Shown here one piece after another: positions 7,602 to 15,184 of a stretch of 31,650 bases of DNA. The translations under genes and the position numbers were made by a program. The stretch is from the NCBI GenBank assembly GCA_031257655.1, contig JAIROF010000246.1:1-31650 (forward strand), read 5' to 3'. Each line of letters starts with the position of its first letter. Position 1 is the first letter of the stretch. The notes below the pieces were generated by a model. The model was not told the origin of the DNA. It ran no database searches and saw only the letters and a list, made by a program, of their open reading frames with translations. Origin of the DNA: Prevotellaceae bacterium. GTDB taxonomy: Bacteria; Bacteroidota; Bacteroidia; Bacteroidales; UBA932.

Positions 7602-8843
7602 TTACTCCCTTACCTGCCCGTTTCCCTCCACAATCCACTTGTACGAGCACAGCTCGCTGAGCCCCATTGGGCCGCGCGCGTGGAGCTTTTGCGTGCTGAT
7701 GCCGATTTCTGCGCCAAGCCCCAGCTGGGCGCCGTCGGTAAAGGCGGTAGAGGCGTTGGCGTAGACGCAGGCGGCGTCCGCCATTTGCTGAAAAAAGGCG
7801 ATGCTTTTTGGGTTTTCCGACACAATGCATTCGCTGTGCATGGTGCCGTGTACGTTGATAAAGTCCACAGCCTCCTCCACGCTGCACACCGTTTTTACGG
7901 CCATCTTGTAGTCCAAAAATTCGCAGCCGTAGTGCTCCGGTTCGGCGTGGCGCAGCAGGGCGGCGGGGTAGGCGCCCTGCAGGGCGCCAAATGACGGCTC
8001 GTCGGCAAAGAGGGTGACGCCGGCCGCCGCCAGCGGTTGGCCTATGGCGGGCAAATCGTGCAGCCTTTTGGCGTTTATGAGCAGGCATTCGGCGGCGTTG
8101 CATACGCTCACGCGCCGCGTTTTGGCGTTGGCAACGATGCGCTGCGCCATGCCCGCGTCTGCCGATTCGTCGATGTAAACGTGGCACACCCCTGTGCCCG
8201 TTTCGATGACGGGGATGCGGGCGTTGCTGCGCACAAAGCGGATGAGGCTTGCGCTGCCGCGCGGTATCACCACGTCTACCAGGCCAGCGGCGTTGAGCAG
8301 CTCGCCGGCGGCTTCGCGCGAGGCGGGCAGCAGCTGCGCCGCCAGCGCGCTCACGCCGTGCTTTTGGAGCGCTGCGTGAATGACGGAGATGATTGCCTCG
8401 TTGGAGCGCTGCGCGTCGCTGCCCCCCTTGAGAACGCAGGCATTACCGCTCTTGAGGCAAAGCGAAAACACGTCGAAGGTAACGTTGGGGCGCGCCTCGT
8501 AGATGACGCCAACAACGCCAAAGGGTACGCTCTGCTTGGTAATTTTCATCCCGTTGGGGCGCGTGGTTTGCAGCAGGATTTTGCCCAGCGGCGAGGGGAG
8601 CGACGCCACGCTGCGGATGTCGGCGGCAATGCCGGCAATGCGGTCGGCGCTCAGCAGCAGCCGGTCGTACAGCGGATGGCTGCTGTCCATGCAGGAAAGG
8701 TCTTTGGCGTTCTCGGCCAAGATAAAATCGGATTGGCGTACCGCTTCGTCCGCCAGCGCCAGCAGCACGGCGTTAACCTCGGCGCCGGTGAGCCGGCTGA
8801 GGGTGCGCGATGTGGCGCGGATTTTTTGCAAAAGCTCTTTCAT
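7602..8843 (-). CDS. proA: Glutamate-5-semialdehyde (gamma-glutamyl phosphate) dehydrogenase
   Basis: ProA reduces gamma-glutamyl phosphate with NADPH to glutamate-5-semialdehyde, the second step of proline synthesis. The 413-residue length is normal. Landmarks are GVVGVIYEARPNVTFD, VLKGGSDAQRSN, the catalytic-cysteine segment SVCNAAECLLIN and the C-terminal GLGAEIGISTQKLHARGPMG. The start at 8843 gives MKELLQKIRATSRTL. The frame stays open to 8936, but that extension is made of repeat DNA. proB, the usual partner, is not in the window. An 18-bp tandem duplication and a family-B remnant lie directly upstream and may have displaced the original promoter. Confidence 0.95.
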   Translation of the reverse strand: MKELLQKIRATSRTLSRLTGAEVNAVLLALADEAVRQSDFILAENAKDLSCMDSSHPLYDRLLLSADRIAGIAADIRSVASLPSPLGKILLQTTRPNGMKITKQSVPFGVVGVIYEARPNVTFDVFSLCLKSGNACVLKGGSDAQRSNEAIISVIHAALQKHGVSALAAQLLPASREAAGELLNAAGLVDVVIPRGSASLIRFVRSNARIPVIETGTGVCHVYIDESADAGMAQRIVANAKTRRVSVCNAAECLLINAKRLHDLPAIGQPLAAAGVTLFADEPSFGALQGAYPAALLRHAEPEHYGCEFLDYKMAVKTVCSVEEAVDFINVHGTMHSECIVSENPKSIAFFQQMADAACVYANASTAFTDGAQLGLGAEIGISTQKLHARGPMGLSELCSYKWIVEGNGQVRE

Positions 8844-8863
8844 CTCTTTCTCTTCGTTGCTTC

Positions 8864-8899
8864 TTGGGGTAAAGGGAAGCTTTGGGGTAAAGGGAAGCT
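8864..8899. repeat. 18-bp tandem duplication upstream of proA
   Basis: TTGGGGTAAAGGGAAGCT occurs twice head to tail (8864-8881 and 8882-8899). The second copy runs into the left end of the family-B remnant. The duplicated DNA is only about 20 bp upstream of the proA start. Confidence 0.9.
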
Positions 8900-8964
8900 C
8901 TAAAAGCTCCGGGAGCAAAGCTTGCGGCTGAGGCAAAAGCGGAGCTTACTAATTCAAGCTTCCC
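8892..8964. repeat. Family-B remnant, copy B3 (73 bp, internally deleted)
   Basis: The ends are GGGAAGCT and AGCTTCCC, a perfect 8-bp inverted repeat. The interior AGCTTGCGGCTGAGGCAAAAGC matches the B2 core, but the portion after TTACTAA is missing. It looks like a shortened derivative of the 121-bp element. Confidence 0.65.
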
Positions 8965-9025
8965 ACATTTTAAAAATGGCGGAATAGCAAATAGTGGTAA
9001 AATGCATCAATGTGTAAATCGTTAA

Positions 9026-9207
9026 TATGCTCTGCTCGGTCGAAAGCTGCGATTTGTTTTTTGGCACGCAGATGGCGCAGATTTTTATGATTTGCACAGA
9101 TTCTTATGATTTGCACAGATTTTAGCCCTTTCTTCATCTGCGGAAATCATAAAAATCTGCGTCATCTGCGTGCTATTTTTACACAAAACTATGCCGAGCG
9201 CAGTATA
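9026..9207. repeat. Family-A palindromic repeat, copy A2 (182 bp)
   Basis: Nearly identical to copy A5 at 30959-31141. It begins TATGCTCTGCTCGG and ends CCGAGCGCAGTATA. The interior has TTATGATTTGCACAGATT in two direct copies on one side and AATCATAAAAATCTGCGTCA on the other, so the element folds on itself. No coding potential. Confidence 0.85.
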
Positions 9208-9245
9208 ATATGCGGACCGGAGATTGGCGCAGCCAATTGGCGATG

Positions 9246-9395
9246 GTAGATTTTAGAGGGTTCCCTTTACTGCAGCCAAACAAATTTCGGCGTAAGTTCT
9301 CCGTGCACCGCTGTGCAGCTATTTACGCCGACGAGCACGGAGGCTTCACCGAGGAGCACAGCGCGCAGCGCTTGGGTTTTAAAGCGGTTCTCTAA
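9246..9395. repeat. Fragments of family-B ends
   Basis: ATTTTAGAGGGTTCCC at 9249-9264 and CAGCGCTTGGGTTTTAAAGCGGTTC at about 9367-9391 both resemble the right end of family B, in the same orientation. Between them is an unrelated stretch with a CTCCGTGC/GCACGGAG inverted repeat. These seem to be two truncated copies. No gene is visible. Confidence 0.4.
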
Positions 9396-9433
9396 AATAA
9401 AAAAGCCTTGCAGTATTACAACTTGCAAGGCTT
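9394..9433 (-). terminator. Rho-independent terminator of the initiator tRNA
   Basis: AAGCCTTGCA at 9403-9412 pairs perfectly with TGCAAGGCTT at 9424-9433. On the minus strand the hairpin is followed by a T-rich tail (complement of 9394-9404). It begins 6 nt after the tRNA 3' end. Confidence 0.85.
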
Positions 9434-9438
9434 ACCGG

Positions 9439-9511
<73 letters not shown>

Positions 9512-9520
9512 ATATGGGTG

Positions 9521-9552
9521 CAAAGATATGGTTTTTATTTTGAATATCCAAA
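9521..9552 (-). promoter_or_regulatory. Promoter of the initiator tRNA
   Basis: On the minus strand TTTG (complement of 9549-9552) is followed after exactly 20 bp by TATCTTTG (complement of 9521-9528). This is an essentially ideal Bacteroidetes -33/-7 promoter, with transcription starting a few bases before the tRNA. Confidence 0.85.
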
Positions 9553-9636
9553 CCGCTGCACAAAAAAAATTTTTTTTTCGTCGCCTGTTGGGGCATTATT
9601 TCTCTGTATCAGGCTCAAAAAAAAAATGAAGGTGCG

Positions 9637-10581
9637 CTACACCAGCTTCATGCCGTCGAACACGTTCATCACCTCTTTTACAGCCTTGGCGGAGGCGTCG
9701 AAATCCTTGCGCTCGTTTTCGTCGAGCTCAATTTCGATGATTTGCTCCACGCCTTTTCGGCCCAGCTTCACCGGCACGCCAAGGAATATATCCTTAACGC
9801 CGTATTCGCCGTTGAGCTTTACGCAGCAGGGGAAGATGCGCTTTTGGTCGCGGAGGATAGCCTCTACCATTTGCGCGGCGGCCGACCCCGGAGCGTACCA
9901 TGCCGATGTTCCCATGAGCTTTACCAGCTCTCCGCCGCCGTTTTTGGTGCGCTCAATGATGGCGCTCAGCTTGTCTTTGTCGATGAGCTGCGTCACGGGG
10001 ATGCCGGCCACGGTGGTGTAGCGCGGAAGCGGCACCATGGTGTCGCCATGGCCGCCCAGCAGCAGGGCTTGGATATCCTTGGGGCTGCACTGTAGCGCTT
10101 CTGCAAGGAAGGCGCGGTAGCGAGCCGTATCGAGCACGCCGGCCATGCCCAGCACCTTGCTCGAGCAGGTCTTTGCCGTGAGGCAGGCGCAGTAGGTCAT
10201 CACGTCCAGCGGGTTGCTCACTACAACAAGGATGGCGTCGGGCGAATGCTTCACTACGTTTTCGGTTACCTGCTTTACGATGCCGGCGTTGACCGATATG
10301 AGGTCGTCGCGGCTCATGCCCGGCTTGCGGGGAAGGCCGGAGGTGATGACAACAACGTCGGAGTTGGCCGTGCGGCTGTAGTCGTTCGTGACGCCCGTTA
10401 CGCGCGAATCGTAGTAGTTGATGGGCGCGGTTTGCCACAGGTCGAGCGCCTTGCCTTCGGACACGCCTTCTTTGATGTCGAGCAGGATAACTTCGTTGGC
10501 CAGCTCGCGCTCGGCGCAAATCTGTGCACAGGTGGCGCCTACGTTGCCTGCGCCGATAACGGTAATTTTTGTTGTACTCAT
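9637..10581 (-). CDS. mdh: Malate dehydrogenase
   Basis: 314 residues, the LDH-like MDH type. It interconverts malate and oxaloacetate with NAD in the cytosol. The N-terminal dinucleotide fold ITVIGAGNVGATCA is followed by an acidic residue ending strand 2 (LLDIKEG), as expected for NAD preference. The substrate loop LPRKPGMSRDDL carries the arginines, and the catalytic His lies in LLGGHGDTMVPL. The TAP-IN-YY region and the helix-rich C-terminus fit the family. The start at 10581 is preceded by an A/T-rich leader and a TATCTTTG box. It ends about 125 bp before the initiator tRNA promoter on the same strand. Confidence 0.95.
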   Translation of the reverse strand: MSTTKITVIGAGNVGATCAQICAERELANEVILLDIKEGVSEGKALDLWQTAPINYYDSRVTGVTNDYSRTANSDVVVITSGLPRKPGMSRDDLISVNAGIVKQVTENVVKHSPDAILVVVSNPLDVMTYCACLTAKTCSSKVLGMAGVLDTARYRAFLAEALQCSPKDIQALLLGGHGDTMVPLPRYTTVAGIPVTQLIDKDKLSAIIERTKNGGGELVKLMGTSAWYAPGSAAAQMVEAILRDQKRIFPCCVKLNGEYGVKDIFLGVPVKLGRKGVEQIIEIELDENERKDFDASAKAVKEVMNVFDGMKLV

Positions 10582-10634
10582 GTTGCTTTATTCATGTTGA
10601 TTGGGTTAAAAAATTCAAAACAATTTTTAAGCCC

Positions 10635-10642
10635 CAAAGATA
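10635..10642 (-). promoter_or_regulatory. -7 box for mdh
   Basis: Complement of CAAAGATA gives TATCTTTG, 53 bp before the mdh start. A TTGG lies upstream, but at 15 bp, shorter than usual. It is back to back with the tRNA-Ser promoter. Confidence 0.55.
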
Positions 10643-10662
10643 GATATTTTTGCGCACCAATA

Positions 10663-10694
10663 TTTGGCTGTTAATAAAAAATATGCTACTTTTG
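10663..10694 (+). promoter_or_regulatory. Promoter of tRNA-Ser
   Basis: TTTG at 10663-10666, 20 bp spacer, TACTTTTG at 10687-10694. Both boxes and the spacing match the Bacteroidetes consensus. The tRNA begins 14 bp downstream. Confidence 0.8.
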
Positions 10695-10708
10695 CCCCGC
10701 CTATTTTT

Positions 10709-10793
10709 GGAGAGATGGCAGAGTGGTCGATTGCGGCAGTCTTGAAAACTGTTGAGCTGCAAGGCTCCGGGGGTTCGAATCCCTCTCTCTCCG
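10709..10793 (+). tRNA. tRNA-Ser (UGA)
   Basis: Acceptor stem GGAGAGA/TCTCTCC with discriminator G, anticodon loop CTTGAAA (anticodon TGA) within AGT/ACT, a long variable arm after GTTGAGC and T loop TTCGAAT. The class II long variable arm and 85 nt length fit tRNA-Ser. CCA is not encoded (GCAGC follows). Confidence 0.95.
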
Positions 10794-10828
10794 CAGCAAG
10801 CTATGATTTTCAACGATTTGCAATAAAA

Positions 10829-10875
10829 ACACCCGAAAAGAAGCCCATTTAGGGACTTTCGGGTGCTTTTTTTTT
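10829..10875. terminator. Bidirectional terminator between tRNA-Ser and the acetyltransferase
   Basis: CACCCGAAA at 10830-10838 pairs with TTTCGGGTG at 10857-10865, followed by nine T on the plus strand. On the minus strand the same hairpin is followed by TTTTTATT. It can end tRNA-Ser transcription and the convergent GNAT gene. Confidence 0.85.
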
Positions 10876-10975
10876 GCGCCTGCGCTCAAGTCTCTCCGCT
10901 CCGTTCCGCGATGTATTTCCCCAATCCGGCAAGAATTTTTTCTTCTGTTTGGCGGAAAAGCAGCCGCGCCAAGCG

Positions 10976-11515
10976 CTACCGGGCCGGCGCCAGCATCCGC
11001 TGCATCAGGAGCTCGTTTTCAAAGGAGTGGGGCGATTTTTTCCGCCATTCCTTTTTTACCCCCGTAACCTCAAACCCCAGCTTGCGAAATAGCGCCACGC
11101 TCGCCGCGTTGCTTTCGGCAACGCTACAGTAGAGCTGGTGCAGGTGTAGCGTGTCGGCAGCGTACCGGATGAGCAGGCGCACGGCCTGCGTGGCGTACCC
11201 TTTCCGGCGAAAGGACGGCTCGTAGATGATAATTCCCACCTCTGCGCGCAGGTTTTGCGGGTCAACGTCGAAGAGGTCTGCTGCGCCAACCGTAACGCGC
11301 GCGCCGTCGGCCTGCAGCACGTCTACCATCAGGCGAAGCTGGCGGGCGGCGTAAATGTCTTGCTGCGCATCCTGAATGTACCGCTGAAGGGTATGCCGCG
11401 AGCAGGGCGCAAGCAGGCTGCCTGCGCCCCACACCGCGGGGTTGTTCTCCTTTTCGTAGAGCAGCTCCAAGTCTAAGGGCTCTACGGCGCGTAGAAATAC
11501 GTTACCTGACCTCAT
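10976..11515 (-). CDS. GNAT-family N-acetyltransferase
   Basis: 179 residues of the RimJ/RimL/SpeG-like GNAT type. The N-terminus VFLRAVEPLDLELLYEKENN is the typical entry segment. The acetyl-CoA binding motif appears as EVGIIIYEPSFRRKGYATQA (R-x-x-G-x-A), followed by LHLHQLYCSVAESNAASVALFRKLGFE, the usual second half of the fold. The substrate could be a ribosomal protein, polyamine or other amine; sequence alone does not decide. After the TAG stop the same frame stays open for 29 more codons (RLARLLFRQTEEK...) to a TGA at 10886-10888, shortly before the shared terminator. The length to TAG is already normal. Confidence 0.85.
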   Translation of the reverse strand: MRSGNVFLRAVEPLDLELLYEKENNPAVWGAGSLLAPCSRHTLQRYIQDAQQDIYAARQLRLMVDVLQADGARVTVGAADLFDVDPQNLRAEVGIIIYEPSFRRKGYATQAVRLLIRYAADTLHLHQLYCSVAESNAASVALFRKLGFEVTGVKKEWRKKSPHSFENELLMQRMLAPAR

Positions 11516-11537
11516 GTCCTGACCTCAAGGTGTGCTC

Positions 11538-12797
11538 CTATTTTTTCAGCGTAAACTCCTTCTTGATGGCGTCAACGAAGTCGAGCTTTTCCCAGGTAAA
11601 AAATTCGATTTCCTTGGTCTGCTTTTTCCCGCCGATGCTCAGCTGAACTTTTCGTGTAAACGGCGCTCTTCCGAAGTGTCCGTACGCCGCCGTTTCCTCA
11701 AAGATGGGGTTGAGCAGCCCCAGGCGCTGCACAATGGCGTAGGGGCGGAGGTCGAACAGGCTTTCCACCTTTTGCGCAATTTCGCCGTCGCTCAGCCTCA
11801 CCTTTGCCGTTCCGTAGGTGTTGACGTAAAGGCCCACCGGCTTTGCGACGCCAATGGCGTAGGCAACCTGCACCAGCACCTGCCCGGCAACGCCTGCCGC
11901 CACCAGATTTTTGGCAATGTGGCGGGCAGCGTACGCGGCGGAGCGGTCGACCTTGCTGCTGTCCTTGCCCGAAAACGCGCCGCCGCCGTGCGCACCCCAG
12001 CCGCCGTAGGTGTCGACAATGATCTTCCGTCCGGTAAGCCCCGTATCGCCATGCGGGCCGCCAATGACAAACTTTCCCGTGGGGTTGACGTGCAGGATAA
12101 TTTTTTTGTCAAACAGCTTGGCAACGCTGCTGCCCAGCTTTTTTACGGTGCGCGGGATGAGGATGCCCTGCACGTCGTCCTTAATTTTTTTGAGCATTGC
12201 GGCGTCCTTGTCAAACTCGTCGTGCTGCGTGGAGAGCACAACGGTGTGCACGCGCAGCGGCTTGTTGCTGTCGTCGTCGTACTCCACGGTCACCTGGCTT
12301 TTGCTGTCCGGGCGCAGGTAGGTCATCACCTTTCCCTCGCGCCGAATGGCCGCCAGCTCTACCAGCAGCTCGTGCGCAATGGTGAGCGAGAGCGGCATGA
12401 GCTCTTTGGTTTCGTTGCAGGCGTAGCCAAACATAATCCCCTGGTCGCCCGCGCCCTGGTCTTCCGCCTTTTTGCGCACCACGCCCTGGTTAATGTCCGG
12501 CGATTGGGCGTGAATGGCCGATATTACGCCGCACGAGCTGCTCTCAAACATGTATTCGCCCTTGTTGTAGCCAATGCGCGCTATCACGCGCCGCGCGGTT
12601 TCCTGCACGTCTACGTAGGCGGAGGTGTTGACCTCGCCGCTCAGCACGCACAGGCCGGTTGTTACCAGCGTTTCGCAGGCAACCTTTGAGTCCGGATCCT
12701 GGCGCAGAAATTCGTCTACCAGCGCATCCGAAATTTGGTCGGCAACCTTGTCGGGGTGTCCCTCCGATACCGACTCCGAAGTAAAGAAGTAAGCCAT
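11538..12797 (-). CDS. metK: S-adenosylmethionine synthetase
   Basis: MetK makes AdoMet from methionine and ATP in the cytosol. Landmarks are FTSESVSEGHPDKVADQISD at the N-terminus, QDQGAGDQGIMFGYAC in the middle and GGGAFSGKDSSKVDRSAAY in the C-terminal half, including the P-loop-like and metal-binding residues. At 419 residues it is slightly longer than E. coli MetK (about 384), with the extra in Bacteroidetes-type insertions. The start at 12797 (MAYFFTSESVSEGHPD) is unambiguous; the frame upstream to 12992 is non-coding AT-rich DNA. A near-consensus minus-strand box, TACTTTTA (complement of 12847-12854), lies 50 bp upstream. It ends 22 bp before the GNAT gene on the same strand, so the two may be co-transcribed. 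Confidence 0.96.
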   Translation of the reverse strand: MAYFFTSESVSEGHPDKVADQISDALVDEFLRQDPDSKVACETLVTTGLCVLSGEVNTSAYVDVQETARRVIARIGYNKGEYMFESSSCGVISAIHAQSPDINQGVVRKKAEDQGAGDQGIMFGYACNETKELMPLSLTIAHELLVELAAIRREGKVMTYLRPDSKSQVTVEYDDDSNKPLRVHTVVLSTQHDEFDKDAAMLKKIKDDVQGILIPRTVKKLGSSVAKLFDKKIILHVNPTGKFVIGGPHGDTGLTGRKIIVDTYGGWGAHGGGAFSGKDSSKVDRSAAYAARHIAKNLVAAGVAGQVLVQVAYAIGVAKPVGLYVNTYGTAKVRLSDGEIAQKVESLFDLRPYAIVQRLGLLNPIFEETAAYGHFGRAPFTRKVQLSIGGKKQTKEIEFFTWEKLDFVDAIKKEFTLKK

Positions 12798-13295
12798 AAT
12801 TTTTTTTTGTTTTTTTAGTTGGTTGTTTGTATGAAAATTTCTACGATAAAAGTAGCCACGTTGCCCAAATCCCTGCGCCAACCCCGGCACAGGTACTTGC
12901 GGATCACGGTAGAAAAATTTTTTTTGGGGAAAACAAGCAGAAAGGAAACAAGCGCGCTTTAGCATTTTTTTCCGTGGTTGCAATCGTCTCAAATTTTTCC
13001 ACTAAAATTGTGCGCAAATGTAGCATATATTTTTTTGCCGCCACCGCTTATCTTGTTAAAAAATTCAAAGATGCGCTGTCCGCTTCATCGGGGGATGGCA
13101 AATTCTTCACCCGTTTCTTCGTAAACCGCACTGCCCTTCTTAAAAGCGGGGGAAGATAAAACGTCGGATATTTTGCAAAGCGTTCGTATAAATTTATTTA
13201 TCCGTTTTTTTTTACACCGGCTATCTTCCCATAAGCCATGCGAATGGCGTCTGCTACTGTTTTTGCTTCATCTATGGTGTTGTATCTTCGGTAGT
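12798..13295. other. AT-rich intergenic DNA upstream of metK
   Basis: About 500 bp with poly-T and poly-A runs. Apart from the possible metK -7 box I see no gene, RNA or repeat. Short open frames here are lysine/phenylalanine-rich and not protein-like. Confidence 0.4.
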
Positions 13296-13445
13296 GTCAT
13301 AAATTGTGGGAGTGAAAAACCTAATTTTAATAACAAAACAACCTCAGTAGCAGAGCGATATAATAGAAATAACAACCTCATTAACCTCATTTATGTAAAT
13401 GATTTATAATCAGCGCAATACTTGCCATATCATACAATTTATGAC
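13296..13445. repeat. Family-C element, copy C1 (150 bp) with 12-bp terminal inverted repeats
   Basis: GTCATAAATTGT at 13296-13307 and its perfect complement ACAATTTATGAC at 13434-13445 delimit the element. The inside holds ACAAAACAACCTCAGTAGCAGAG and several AACCTCA motifs, shared with 31199 onward, where the left end is GTCGTAAATTGT. No coding potential. Confidence 0.65.
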
Positions 13446-13452
13446 ATCACCG

Positions 13453-13613
13453 CCGATTTTTATGATTTGCGCAGATGCTTATGATTTGCGCAGATTTTAG
13501 CCCTTTGGCTGCGCCGAGCTCCGCTACGCTCCTGTTCTTCAGCTGCCTAAATCGTAAAAATCTGCGTCATCTACCGCGCTATTTTTACACAGAGCTATGC
13601 CGAGCGCAGTATA
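13453..13613. repeat. Family-A repeat, copy A3 (5'-truncated)
   Basis: Starts inside the element at CGATTTTTATGATTTGCGCAG, has the two direct TTATGATTTGCGCAGATT copies and ends ATGCCGAGCGCAGTATA like A2 and A5. The outer left arm is missing, and GGCTGCGCCGAGCTCCGCTA is inserted at the hairpin tip. It begins 7 bp after C1. Confidence 0.75.
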
Positions 13614-13901
13614 GCATCTCATTTGAAGTTCGAAGCATCAAAACCAGACTTCAGAAATCCAAAGCGCAGGCGGAGGAATAGGCGAAAGAGCGGATTTCAT
13701 ATTTCAAAAAAAATGCACAATTCGCGCAATTCACAGCCAAAAATAGCTGAGCTTCAACAAATTGCAAAAATCCCCATAAGGTGATCAATGCCCATCGAAT
13801 TAAGCATCGCGCAAAAGTTGAATAATAAATTGGCGTCTTCATTAATCAGTGTGTATTAGATAGATAGCGAACATGTAGCGCCCCAATTTTTATCCGCGCG
13901 A
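13614..13901. other. AT-rich gap without recognisable gene
   Basis: About 290 bp between the family-A copy and the meaB promoter. No ORF with protein-like composition, no RNA fold that I can support. Confidence 0.3.
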
Positions 13902-13932
13902 TTGGAAATCTCACGAATTTCACCTAATTTTG
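13902..13932 (+). promoter_or_regulatory. Promoter of meaB
   Basis: TTG at 13902-13904, 20 bp spacer, TAATTTTG at 13925-13932. The match predicts a leader of about 140 nt before meaB. That leader carries repeated TTTGCGGTC and TTTGCCC motifs (13960-14030). Confidence 0.6.
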
Positions 13933-14080
13933 TCGACAGCGAAAGGGCGCCCAACAGATTTGCCCGGCGTTTGCGGTCGGCGTTTGCCCAACATTTGTCC
14001 GGAATTTGCGATTTGCGGTCAGCAAAAGCGCCGCGACATTTGGCCGGTACGTGCCCGCGCCAACCTCTTTTGACAGGAAA

Positions 14081-15163
14081 ATGAGCAACCCATACTACGA
14101 CAACCATACCCACAACACCGCCCCGTTCGTGAGCACGGGGGTAGAGCCGCCGCCGCAGGTCAACCCCGACGTGCGGGCGCGGCTCAAGAGGCCGCAGGCG
14201 CTTTCGGCAGATGACTACGTGGAGGGCATTGTAAGCGGCAGCCGCATGATCTTGGGGCGCGCCATCACCATGGTGGAGAGCGTGCTCCCCGCCCACCGCG
14301 AGCTGGCGCAGGCCGTTGTGGAGCGCTGCCTCCCCCACTCCGGGCGCTCGGTGCGCGTGGGTATCACCGGCGTGCCCGGCGCAGGAAAAAGCACCTTCAT
14401 TGAGGCTATCGGCAGCTACCTTACGGGGCTTGGCAACAAGCTGGCCGTGCTGGCCATCGACCCGAGCAGCGAGCGCAGCGGCGGCAGCATCCTCGGCGAC
14501 AAAACCCGCATGGAAACGCTCGCGGGCGACCCCAACGCCTTCATCCGCCCAAGCCCAAGCGCAGGATCGCTGGGCGGCGTGGCGCGTAAAACGCGCGAAA
14601 GCATTATCCTCTGCGAAGCCGCCGGGTTTAACGTGATCTTTGTGGAAACGGTGGGCGTAGGCCAGAGCGAAACGCAGGTGCACTCAATGGTCGACTGCTT
14701 CCTGCTCCTCATGCTCTCCGGCGCCGGCGACGAGCTGCAGGGCATCAAGCGCGGCATCATGGAAATGTCCGACATCCTCGCCATTACCAAAGCCGACGGC
14801 GAAAATACCGACAAGGCTACGGCGGCGCGCATACAGTACCAAAGCGCGCTCAACCTCTTCCCGCCCCACGAATCGGGCTGGAAGCCGACGTCGCTCACCT
14901 GCTCCGCCGTGAGCAAAACAGGGCTTACCGAGGTCTGGAAAAATGTGCTGGACTACGCCGCGCTGACCAAAAGCAGCGGCTACTTTGACCGCAAACGCCG
15001 CGAGCAAACAAAGTACTGGATGTACGAGGCTATCCACGAGGCGCTGCGCGACCGCTTTTACAACAACCCCCAGGTGCAGGCCGCGCTGCCCGAGCTGGAG
15101 CGCGAGGTGCTGGAGGGTAAAATCAGCTCGTTTGCCGCAGCCAGAGAGCTGCTGCTAATATAG
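14081..15163 (+). CDS. meaB: MeaB/ArgK-family G3E GTPase (methylmalonyl-CoA mutase chaperone)
   Basis: 360 residues. MeaB loads and protects the adenosylcobalamin cofactor of methylmalonyl-CoA mutase, using GTP. Walker A is GVPGAGKST (about residues 97-105), followed by LAVLAIDPSSERSGGSILGDK, the switch-like VETVGVGQSE and the base-recognition segment ITKADG, all in family order. The C-terminal helical extension (YFDRKRREQTKYWMYE) is the dimerisation arm seen in MeaB. The mutase genes are not in the window, so its partner is elsewhere. I chose the ATG at 14081; the open frame upstream lies in the leader. The next gene starts 21 bp later. Confidence 0.93.
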   Translation: MSNPYYDNHTHNTAPFVSTGVEPPPQVNPDVRARLKRPQALSADDYVEGIVSGSRMILGRAITMVESVLPAHRELAQAVVERCLPHSGRSVRVGITGVPGAGKSTFIEAIGSYLTGLGNKLAVLAIDPSSERSGGSILGDKTRMETLAGDPNAFIRPSPSAGSLGGVARKTRESIILCEAAGFNVIFVETVGVGQSETQVHSMVDCFLLLMLSGAGDELQGIKRGIMEMSDILAITKADGENTDKATAARIQYQSALNLFPPHESGWKPTSLTCSAVSKTGLTEVWKNVLDYAALTKSSGYFDRKRREQTKYWMYEAIHEALRDRFYNNPQVQAALPELEREVLEGKISSFAAARELLLI

Positions 15164-15184
15164 TAACGCTACAAATCGCCAAAA

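Noticed and set aside
11532..12689. 385-codon plus-strand open frame opposite metK
   Set aside because: Shadow of metK; no recognisable motif.
13173..13409. 78-codon plus-strand open frame upstream of meaB
   Set aside because: Spans the family-C element and has no protein-like or conserved features.
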